Origin: Planctomycetota bacterium
Lineage (GTDB): Bacteria > Planctomycetota > Phycisphaerae > Sedimentisphaerales > Anaerobacaceae
DNA: 5,258 nucleotides
Assembly: GCA_020344865.1 (NCBI GenBank)
Contig: CP070830.1
Coordinates: 1,172,481 to 1,177,738, forward strand
Direction of reading: 5' to 3'
Position 1 is the first letter of the stretch. Each line of letters starts with the position of its first letter. This document shows positions 1-4,927 of this stretch, in pieces. The position numbers and the translations under genes were made by a program. The notes under the pieces were generated by a model, which was not told the origin of the DNA, did not search any database, and was given only the letters and a program-made list of their open reading frames with translations.

Positions 1-1232
1 CCTTCACCGGCGTCTTTGATGGGAATGGCCATACGATATCTAACTTTACATACGATTCAAATGGGATAAATCGCATAGGACTGTTTGGTTATATCAATGA
101 CCCTAACGCGGAGATAAAGAGTCTTGGGCTGATAGACCCTAATATCAACGCCGGTAGCGGTGGCCCGATGGCTGGGTACCTTTATCGTGGAAATATCACC
201 GAGTGCTACGTTGAGGGTGGCAGCATTTCTGGAGGCCCATACATAGGTGGCTTGGTCGGATTATGTGAGTTTTATGGAACAATTGAAGGTTGCTATGTGA
301 CGGGAGATGTGTCAGGAAGTGATGAGGTAGGAGGGCTGGTAGGACATAACGAAGGAAGGGTTTCAAATTGCTATGCAACGGGAGCAGTTTCGGGAGACGA
401 TATGGTAGGTGGATTGGTTGGGAAGCACCGTTGGCAGATGTGGAACAGCTACTCTACAGGGAATGTATCAGGAACGGCGACGAAAGTAGGTGGGCTCGTG
501 GGATATTGTGCAATGCCGACTACCGACGTGATTAGTTCGTACTGGAATACGGAAACGAGTGGACAGTTGAGCAGCGCAGGCGGGACGGGCAAGACCACGG
601 CGGAGATGAAGGACCCGAATACCTATATTGGGTGGTGGTGCGATTTGGTGTGGACGATTGACTCGGGAGTTGATTATCCGCACCTTGTGTGGGAGCAAAT
701 GGCGGGAGATATTATAAGCAGACCAACGGGATTTTACGGTGGGGGCAACGGTACAGAGAGCGACCCTTATCTAATCTATACGGCGGAGCAGCTTAATGCC
801 ATTGGGATAATTCACTGTGATGCTGACAAGCACTTCAAGTTGATGTCAGATATTGATTTGAGCTCGTTTTCCGGAAGTGAGTTTAACTTCATTGGAAGTA
901 ACCCGCTACCTTTCGTGGGGGTATTCGATGGTAATGGGCATACGATTTCAAACTTTAGTTACGTATCAACGGGGGATTTTGGAGGATTTTTTCCATATGT
1001 GGGTGACAATGCAGAGATAAGAAATTTGGGATTGCTGAATCCCAATGTTGATGCAGGTTCAGGAAAATCTGTTGGCTCAGTGATTGGCTACCTGCACGGC
1101 GGTGGAACTGTTAACAGATGCTATGTTGAAGGTGGTACTGTTATAGGCAATGATAATGTGGGGGGGCTTGTAGGATGCAATGGCTGGGAAGAGGGGGGGG
1201 AGGGGGTAGGAACTAAAACAAAAAGATATTAA
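1..1232 (+). CDS. GLUG-repeat secreted/surface protein, 5'-partial, ends at a probably premature stop
   Basis: The frame is open from base 3, so the N-terminus and any signal peptide lie upstream; the ATG at 168 is internal. The translation begins inside a module (FTGVFDGNGHTISNF) and carries GLUG-type repeats, seen as IGGLVG/VGGLVG at about 243, 327, 405 and 486, each followed by a C-Y or S-Y beta turn such as VSNCYATG. The module closes with SYWNTETSG...GGTGKTTAEM and DYPHLVWEQ near 537-705. A second module starts at about 738 (GGGNGTESDPYLIYTAEQL) and repeats the FDGNGHTISNF block at about 924. GLUG motifs are known from exported bacterial proteins, including IgA-protease-like and adhesin-like proteins, and probably form a beta-helix; substrate or partner is unknown. 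The TAA at 1230-1232 interrupts the second module, and homologous coding resumes in the same frame, so this is probably one gene with the next entry. Family call is firm; function is not known. Confidence 0.85.
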   Translation, partial: FTGVFDGNGHTISNFTYDSNGINRIGLFGYINDPNAEIKSLGLIDPNINAGSGGPMAGYLYRGNITECYVEGGSISGGPYIGGLVGLCEFYGTIEGCYVTGDVSGSDEVGGLVGHNEGRVSNCYATGAVSGDDMVGGLVGKHRWQMWNSYSTGNVSGTATKVGGLVGYCAMPTTDVISSYWNTETSGQLSSAGGTGKTTAEMKDPNTYIGWWCDLVWTIDSGVDYPHLVWEQMAGDIISRPTGFYGGGNGTESDPYLIYTAEQLNAIGIIHCDADKHFKLMSDIDLSSFSGSEFNFIGSNPLPFVGVFDGNGHTISNFSYVSTGDFGGFFPYVGDNAEIRNLGLLNPNVDAGSGKSVGSVIGYLHGGGTVNRCYVEGGTVIGNDNVGGLVGCNGWEEGGEGVGTKTKRY

Positions 1233-1835
1233 ACGTCTAATTTAACCGGGAAAGATGCCGCAGCGGGGGGGCTAGTCGGTCGTAGCTATGGAACCTTAGT
1301 AAACTGCTGCTCCATGGGGAGTATTACAGGGCATAATTATGTTGGTGGATTGGCAGGAACCAATTATGGAGATATTGTGGGATGCCGTGCTGTGGGAAGT
1401 GTTTCAGGCCACGCGAAGATAGGGGGGCTGATAGGGGGTAACTTTGCAAGGGTGAGCAACTGTTACTCGATGGGAAGCGCTTCAGCAACGGTGGATGATG
1501 TGGGGGGATGGGTAGGATATCATGAAACGGGTGGAGAGATCTCCAAGTGCTTCTCAACGGGGCAGGCTTCTGGCAGCAGTTTTGTTGGCGGCCTATTAGG
1601 GGAAAGCTGGGGTGTTGTATCAGATTCTTTCTGGGATGTGAATAGCAGCGGAATGGACACTAGTGATGGTGGGACAGGATTAACGACGGTTGAGATGCAG
1701 ACGCGGAGCACTTTTACGGATGCTGGTTGGGATTTCGTGGGGGAGTTAATTAACGGGCCGAATGATATATGGGACATATGTGAGGGGACGAATTATCCGA
1801 AGTTAGTGTGGTCCATACCGGCTGGAGATTTTGTG
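3..1835 (+). repeat. Two long tandem homologous protein modules (GLUG modules)
   Basis: Corresponding blocks recur in order in both copies: FDGNGHTISNF (about 15 and 924), NAEIKSLGLIDPNINAGSG versus NAEIRNLGLLNPNVDAGSG (about 108 and 1011), CYVEGG (about 207 and 1119), a run of GGLVG repeats, SYWN/SFWD with GGTGxTT (about 537 and 1629), and YPHLVW/YPKLVW (about 678 and 1797). The spacing is about 900 bases at the start of the modules and about 1100 at the end, because copy two holds more GLUG units. The DNA is clearly diverged, so this is an old internal duplication rather than a recent one. Copy one is cut by the window edge. Confidence 0.8.
1187..1235 (+). other. Low-complexity patch with in-frame stop interrupting the GLUG gene
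   Basis: After VGGLVGCNGW the sequence becomes G-rich (8 G at 1193-1200, one A, 5 G at 1202-1206), then A-rich, and ends in TAA at 1230-1232. Read across the stop, the patch gives GTKTKRY-stop-TSNLTG, which lines up with the repeat pattern seen at about 1101 (GTVNRCYVEGG) and with VSNCYATG elsewhere. The expected hydrophobic and Cys positions are replaced by Lys and Arg, and the residue after Tyr is the stop. The frame is the same before and after, so there is no net frameshift. Either the gene is decaying here or the bases are of poor quality. Confidence 0.75.
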
Positions 1836-2006
1836 TGTCCGGACGGGGTGACATTAGTAGATTATTCTTGTTTTGCGGGGTCGTGGTATGCGGGGCCTGG
1901 AGATGGGAACTGGGACCCGAACTGTGATATATCGGAGCCGAACGATAATGTGATAGACGGGCTGGATTTGAAGGTATTTGTGGGGAACTGGCTGGAAGGG
2001 ATTTGA
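1233..2006 (+). CDS. Continuation of the GLUG-repeat protein with C-terminal dockerin-like domain
   Basis: Same frame as the preceding segment. Coding similarity resumes immediately after the stop (TSNLTGKDAAAGGLVG), about 80 bases before the first ATG at 1314, so 1314 is unlikely to be a true gene start and shows no convincing ribosome binding site. GLUG repeats continue (GGLVG, GGLAG, GGLIG, GGWVG, GGLLG between about 1266 and 1605). The module closes with SFWDVNSSG...GGTGLTTVEM and NYPKLVWSIP, parallel to the end of the first module. The tail from about 1836 has the planctomycete dockerin-like layout: CPDGVTLVDYSCFAGSWY, then an Asp/Asn-rich loop, then NVIDGLDLKVFVGNWLEG at the C-terminus. 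It resembles two EF-hand-like calcium loops with a following hydrophobic helix, and such tails occur at the end of many exported planctomycete proteins. If translated separately from 1314 it gives 230 residues without a signal peptide, so it would probably not be exported. Confidence 0.8.
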   Translation, partial: TSNLTGKDAAAGGLVGRSYGTLVNCCSMGSITGHNYVGGLAGTNYGDIVGCRAVGSVSGHAKIGGLIGGNFARVSNCYSMGSASATVDDVGGWVGYHETGGEISKCFSTGQASGSSFVGGLLGESWGVVSDSFWDVNSSGMDTSDGGTGLTTVEMQTRSTFTDAGWDFVGELINGPNDIWDICEGTNYPKLVWSIPAGDFVCPDGVTLVDYSCFAGSWYAGPGDGNWDPNCDISEPNDNVIDGLDLKVFVGNWLEGI

Positions 2007-2052
2007 CGGTGAATGCCGGGGGGCAGAGAGGTAAGGAAGCGGCAGGGCCGAG

Positions 2053-2081
2053 TTATGAATTTAGAATTATGAATTATGAAT
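2053..2081. repeat. AT-rich heptamer repeat (ATGAATT-type) between convergent genes
   Basis: TTATGAAT occurs three times, at 2053-2060, 2067-2074 and 2074-2081. The last two are in tandem with a 7-base period, and the middle is joined by TTAGAA. The patch is sharply more AT-rich than its G-rich surroundings. It lies in the 109-base gap between the end of the GLUG gene and the end of the hydrolase gene. Similar short ATGAATT repeats are scattered between genes in several bacterial groups. No role can be assigned; no clear hairpin terminator was seen for either flanking gene. Confidence 0.6.
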
Positions 2082-2115
2082 GATGCGGCGGGCAGGGGTG
2101 AGGGGAGGAGTGTTT

Positions 2116-3021
2116 TTATTTGTCTTTTAGCATGTTGATGTCCTTTAGCCAGGCGATGAAGCTGCCGGTCCATTGTACGGTAGAGTGTCCTTTTCCAAGT
2201 CCCAAAGTGAAACCATGTCCGCCCTTGCGGTAGATGTGCAGCTCTGCGGGTACGTTGTTTTTGCAAAGCGTGTGGTAGAACTGGGCACAGACGTCCGGAG
2301 GCGTTACAGTGTCCTGCTGGCCATTGACTATGAACATAGGTGGGAGGTTTTCGGCCGTGGAGACCTGTTTTTCAAAATGCGGCTCTATCCAGGGATAGAT
2401 TAAAAAAGCGAAGTTCGGGCGGCTTTGTTTATTCTTCTCGTCGGGGCTCAGACACAGAGACAGTGCCAGGTGCCCGCCTGCGGAGAATCCGCCTACGCCG
2501 ATTTTGTCCGGGTCGATCTTCAGTTGTTTCGCCCTGCTGCGAAGGATACGTATCGCTTCGGCGGAGTCGGCGATTGCGGCAGGAAGATATTCTTCCTTAG
2601 ACATACGTTCTTTGCCGTCTTTGCCCGGCGAGTTCGTACGATATTTCACGACGAGGGAGGTAATGCCCCGTTCCTTGAAAAACAGTCCGATGTCGTGGCC
2701 CTCGGTATCGAGCCAGATGTCCGTATATCCACCGCCGGGCAGGACGACCATTGCGACTCCTGTATTTTTTTGAGGGGACGGGCGGTAAATAAAATAGGTA
2801 GGGGTAGAAACGTTGCTGTAGACACGGCAGGTGCCTAAGGGGGCATCGGGATGGGTGTAATCCTCAGAACGCACGGTGTTTTGCAGCTCGTAGGTTATGG
2901 GATTGTCCCTGATACCATCGGGCCATAGAAGCTGTTCGGCCGGAATATCAGCATGGCGGTGGGAAGATGACAGGGTAATAGACAGGCATGTAAGTACAGA
3001 ATAAATAATGAGTCTGTTCAT
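2116..3021 (-). CDS. Exported alpha/beta hydrolase, BD-FAE-like carbohydrate esterase
   Basis: The 301-residue protein starts with a short basic and hydrophobic segment (MNRLIIYSVLTCLSITL), a likely Sec signal, so it should act outside the cytoplasm. The N-terminal LLWPDGIRDNP is typical of exported planctomycete/Bacteroidetes esterases near the acetylxylan esterase and BD-FAE group. The fold signatures are all present: oxyanion strand VVLPGGGY (residues 92-99), nucleophile elbow GFSAGGH with Ser180, acid NGQQDTVTPP with Asp237, and GGHGF with His269. It is therefore expected to be an active serine esterase, plausibly removing acetyl or feruloyl groups from plant or algal polysaccharides; the substrate is inferred. 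Length fits a complete single-domain enzyme. The start is supported by AAGGG about 8 bases upstream and by a promoter at 3066-3094. It is transcribed alone, convergent with the GLUG gene and divergent from the small basic-protein gene. Confidence 0.88.
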   Translation of the reverse strand: MNRLIIYSVLTCLSITLSSSHRHADIPAEQLLWPDGIRDNPITYELQNTVRSEDYTHPDAPLGTCRVYSNVSTPTYFIYRPSPQKNTGVAMVVLPGGGYTDIWLDTEGHDIGLFFKERGITSLVVKYRTNSPGKDGKERMSKEEYLPAAIADSAEAIRILRSRAKQLKIDPDKIGVGGFSAGGHLALSLCLSPDEKNKQSRPNFAFLIYPWIEPHFEKQVSTAENLPPMFIVNGQQDTVTPPDVCAQFYHTLCKNNVPAELHIYRKGGHGFTLGLGKGHSTVQWTGSFIAWLKDINMLKDK

Positions 3022-3065
3022 TTGAAAAACCCTTACTATAGAAACACGAATAGAAGTTAATAGAG

Positions 3066-3094
3066 ATTATACCGCTCGCCTTCGAGAATGCCAG
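3066..3094 (-). promoter_or_regulatory. Sigma70-type promoter for the alpha/beta hydrolase gene
   Basis: On the minus strand there is a perfect -10 box TATAAT (3066-3071), 17 bases downstream of CTGGCA (3089-3094), which matches four of six bases of TTGACA. Transcription would begin near 3059 and leave a leader of roughly 38 bases before the ATG at 3021, with the AAGGG ribosome site inside it. The call rests on the box match and spacing only. Confidence 0.5.
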
Positions 3095-3253
3095 ATTCAA
3101 ACAAGGTTATTGCCGGAAAGTGAACAGGGTTGGAGATGAATATTTTCGGGGGTGGGATTTTGCTGCAATAAAGGGGCGGCGGGGTGCGTCTATAGGTTGT
3201 GGAATGGGGAGAATTGGGAAGCAGTTGATATAAAGGTATGTGAACGTATTTTT

Positions 3254-3259
3254 AAGGAG
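3254..3259 (+). promoter_or_regulatory. Ribosome binding site deciding the start of the small basic protein
   Basis: AAGGAG lies 7 bases before the ATG at 3267. An earlier in-frame ATG at 3240 has no such site and would add nine residues ahead of the signal peptide. The start at 3267 puts MKRSVIFVVV directly at the N-terminus, as expected for an exported protein. A TATAAA box at 3229-3234 could be the -10 element, but no matching -35 box was found. Confidence 0.7.
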
Positions 3260-3266
3260 CAGTATA

Positions 3267-3749
3267 ATGAAAAGGTCAGTGATTTTTGTGGTTGTGGCGT
3301 TGACGGTCCTGGCTGTAGGTTTAGCGAGTTTTGCCGGGGAGAAAGGGCGCGGCAAAGGGCCAGGGCGACGCGGGCCCGGAGCGAGGCGGCATTGGATGCA
3401 CCGGTGGGCTGACGTGAATGCGCCGGCGGATGCGAATTCGCCCTGGGTACAGCGACGCGCGGAGATGCGCGAGAGGACGCAGAAGGCGTTCGAGAAGAGG
3501 GTCGGACGTCTTAAGGAGATACGCGAGATAGCAGCGGGCGAGGGGGCAACGAAGACGGTCGAGGCGCTTGATAAGCTGATAGCCGAGGTAGAGGAGAAGT
3601 TCGAGAAGCGGCAGGAGCGGATGGACACCAAGGGCGGATGGAGGAGAGGCGGACGGCCAAGGCATATGGGTCGGGGGCCTCGCGGGATGAGACATCGCGG
3701 CCGGCGGGGTGGACCGCCCGTGGAACCGCCAGTGGAGTTAGAAGAGTAA
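3267..3749 (+). CDS. Small exported Gly/Arg-rich protein with helical core, unknown function
   Basis: The protein has 160 residues when started at 3267. Residues 1-23 form a clear Sec signal peptide (MKR, then a hydrophobic stretch, cleavage likely after SFA at 23). Three parts follow: a basic Gly/Arg/Pro-rich segment (24-47), a charged core of about 60 residues (about 60-119) that should form two amphipathic helices separated by GEGATKT near 92-97, and a second Gly/Arg-rich stretch (123-149) ending in an acidic Pro/Glu tail (PPVEPPVELEE). Arg and Lys content is very high. The helix-rich core after a signal peptide recalls periplasmic Spy/CpxP-like small proteins, but no diagnostic motif was seen, so that is only a comparison. 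The gene stands alone, with its own ribosome site and a strong terminator 36 bases after the stop. Exported hypothetical proteins of this style are common in Planctomycetota. Coding is supported by the signal peptide, ribosome site and terminator together. Confidence 0.78.
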   Translation: MKRSVIFVVVALTVLAVGLASFAGEKGRGKGPGRRGPGARRHWMHRWADVNAPADANSPWVQRRAEMRERTQKAFEKRVGRLKEIREIAAGEGATKTVEALDKLIAEVEEKFEKRQERMDTKGGWRRGGRPRHMGRGPRGMRHRGRRGGPPVEPPVELEE

Positions 3750-3784
3750 TCAGGCTGCAGCGCGACAAACCGGAATGTACAGAT

Positions 3785-3814
3785 AATGCCCGCATGCATG
3801 CGGGCATTTTTTTT
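3785..3814 (+). terminator. Strong rho-independent terminator after the small basic-protein gene
   Basis: Bases 3785-3808 are a perfect 24-base palindrome; each arm is AATGCCCGCATG or its complement, with a GC-rich middle. It runs straight into eight T (3807-3814). The RNA would form a stem of about ten pairs with a small loop. It lies 36 bases after the stop at 3749. On the minus strand the hairpin is followed by only a short TAT rather than a T run, so it should act mainly on the plus strand. Confidence 0.88.
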
Positions 3815-3923
3815 GCGCGGGCGATGAAAGACTCAGGAGCCCGGAGACAAGACAGAGACAGACCGGGGCTTGCGCATTTTGAAGCAAACATAATCGGCTG
3901 CCGGTGGGCGGAGAAAGTCGATT

Positions 3924-4064
3924 ATGGGGGATAATGGGCAGGGAGAGCGTAAAGGGGAGAAAACGGAGGTAAAGGAGGTGCGAAATTTGACGAAAAACGC
4001 GGGTACAGGGGATTTGCGCCCCCTAAATCAGGAATTACCCCCCGCGCAACAAGGGCGGCATTGA
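3924..4064 (+). CDS. Possible small ORF (46 residues from ATG, or 25 residues from TTG at 3987)
   Basis: An ATG at 3924 opens a 46-residue frame that ends with TGA at 4062-4064. In the same frame a TTG at 3987 lies 8 bases behind AGGAGG (3973-3978), an ideal distance, and would give 25 residues starting TKNAGTGDLRPLNQELPP. The strong ribosome site favours the TTG start; the ATG has only a weak GGAG about 10 bases away. The longer form begins very Glu/Lys/Gly-rich, which may just reflect purine-rich DNA. The C-terminal half is hydrophilic with Pro and Gln, and there is no signal peptide or membrane segment. No family recognised. It could be a leader peptide for the gene at 4143, a free small protein, or chance. 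Confidence 0.25.
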   Translation: MGDNGQGERKGEKTEVKEVRNLTKNAGTGDLRPLNQELPPAQQGRH

Positions 4065-4089
4065 CGTATACTTAAAGAGCAGGAATTAT
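4061..4089 (+). promoter_or_regulatory. Possible promoter for the isochorismatase-fold gene
   Basis: TTGACG (4061-4066) matches five of six bases of the -35 consensus. Seventeen bases further is AATTAT (4084-4089), a weak -10 match; TATACT (4067-4072) is a better -10 box but lacks a -35 partner. Either would start transcription 40-65 bases before the ATG at 4143. The TTGACG overlaps the stop of the small ORF, which argues that the two are separate units if the promoter is real. Confidence 0.3.
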
Positions 4090-4142
4090 AGGACCAAGCG
4101 GGCTTAGAGCAGCAACGGAAAAGCGATTAAGGCGATATTGAG

Positions 4143-4886
4143 ATGTTCCGTCAATTGAGGAAAACGCAGCGGCATCAGATACTAATAGATATCGATACGC
4201 AAAGAGACTTTCTGTTAGGCGGGGGGCGGGCTTCAATAAGGAACCACAAGGAGGTCCTTGCGAATGTTCGGAGGATGATGGCCTGGGCGAGACGGAAGGG
4301 AATCCGGATAATATCGACTTGCGAGACGCACCGGAACAACAACGGTTACAGCGCATATGACTACTGTCTTGACGGGACGGCGGGGCAACAAAAGATACGG
4401 TACACGATACTGAACAGGCGGGCGAGCTTTGCGGCGGACAGCCATGGTGCCCTGCCATTCGACCTGTTATTGGCGAACAGGCAAATCATCTTTCACAAAC
4501 GGTGCTCGGACCCGTTTGATGAACCGCGGATTGACAGGGTGCTCAGCGAGGTCGAAGCGGATGAGTTTATCCTGATTGGGGCGGCGGCCGAAGGCGCGGT
4601 TAAGGCAACGGCATTAGGGCTGCTACGACGAGGCAAGAGGGTGAGCATCGTTGTTGATGCGGTAGGTCTGTACAATAAAAGAGATGCGAAGTTAGCATTT
4701 CAGATGATGGAGGCAATGGGTGCGAGGCTGACGGATACGAAGGAGGTTGCCGGCGTGTCGCACTTGAAGGGAACGAGGATTTGTGATTGCGAGAGCTGCA
4801 AGGTACTTAGGAGAAGTCGGGCACTCGAGATTGGCGGGACGAACGAAGGATATGAATATTTTCGCTGGAGAAGTGAAGCAGGTTAA
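4143..4886 (+). CDS. Isochorismatase/nicotinamidase-fold cysteine-hydrolase family protein lacking the catalytic Cys
   Basis: The protein has 247 residues. The fold is shown by the first strand LIDIDTQRDFL (residues 14-24), matching the family IDxQxDF block with Asp18 as the catalytic Asp position; ISTCETHRNNNGY (58-70), the usual metal or substrate loop; CLDGTAGQQ (75-83), like the nicotinamidase CVxGTxG block; FHKR with Lys119 at the catalytic Lys position; and IGAAAEGAVKATALGLLRRG (145-164) followed by VVDAVG. In active members that last block reads roughly ATEGCVxxTA; here the Cys is Ala152 and the Thr before Glu is Ala149. The protein may thus be non-hydrolytic or use other chemistry. 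The C-terminus extends past the usual domain end with RICDCESCKVL (212-222), a CDCxxC cluster that could bind metal. The ATG is the first in frame after a stop at 4089-4091, with a modest AAGG 10 bases upstream. It is convergent with the NagA-like gene, 41 bases away, with no clear terminator. Substrate unknown. Confidence 0.85.
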   Translation: MFRQLRKTQRHQILIDIDTQRDFLLGGGRASIRNHKEVLANVRRMMAWARRKGIRIISTCETHRNNNGYSAYDYCLDGTAGQQKIRYTILNRRASFAADSHGALPFDLLLANRQIIFHKRCSDPFDEPRIDRVLSEVEADEFILIGAAAEGAVKATALGLLRRGKRVSIVVDAVGLYNKRDAKLAFQMMEAMGARLTDTKEVAGVSHLKGTRICDCESCKVLRRSRALEIGGTNEGYEYFRWRSEAG

Positions 4887-4927
4887 GAGAGACTTTGGAC
4901 GGCTATTTGACAGGGGTTTTTTGTGGG

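Larger units (their letters stand above)
3815..4142. other. 328-base stretch without an established gene
   Basis: Between the terminator and the hydrolase-fold gene no recognisable protein domain or RNA gene was seen. The stretch contains a purine-rich segment (about 3908-3980) with two Shine-Dalgarno cores (GGAGGT at 3965-3970 and AAGGAGGTG at 3972-3980), the possible small ORF 3924-4064, C runs at 4018-4022 and 4038-4043, and a possible promoter at 4061-4089. The leading part, 3815-3920, shows nothing further. Confidence 0.6.

Noticed and set aside
1187..1313. Simple frameshift at the G runs as the cause of the GLUG gene interruption
   Set aside because: The coding frame before 1187 and after 1233 is the same; a single indel would shift it. 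Only substitutions or compensating indels fit.
3..1835. Repeat series considered as a CRISPR-like or DNA-level array
   Set aside because: The periodicity is at protein level (GLUG units) with diverged DNA and uneven spacing; there are no identical repeats with unique spacers.
1862..2266. 134-residue minus-strand open frame across the convergent gap
   Set aside because: It overlaps the ends of both neighbouring genes and reads through the ATGAATT repeat as FIIHNSKFI, a known pattern of spurious ORFs.
2425..2838. 137-residue plus-strand open frame
   Set aside because: It lies wholly opposite the alpha/beta hydrolase, whose catalytic motifs are intact; no ribosome site and no recognisable domain.
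3136..3171. Tiny ORF starting with ATG in the divergent intergenic region
   Set aside because: Only 11 codons, with the purine run directly abutting the ATG and no usable ribosome-site spacing.
3107..3799. 230-residue minus-strand open frame covering the small basic-protein gene
   Set aside because: It is Pro/Arg/Ser-rich shadow coding opposite a gene that has a signal peptide, ribosome site and terminator on the plus strand; its start even lies inside the terminator hairpin.
4072..4458. 128-residue minus-strand open frame
   Set aside because: It is opposite the start of the isochorismatase-fold gene, with no family resemblance and no ribosome site.
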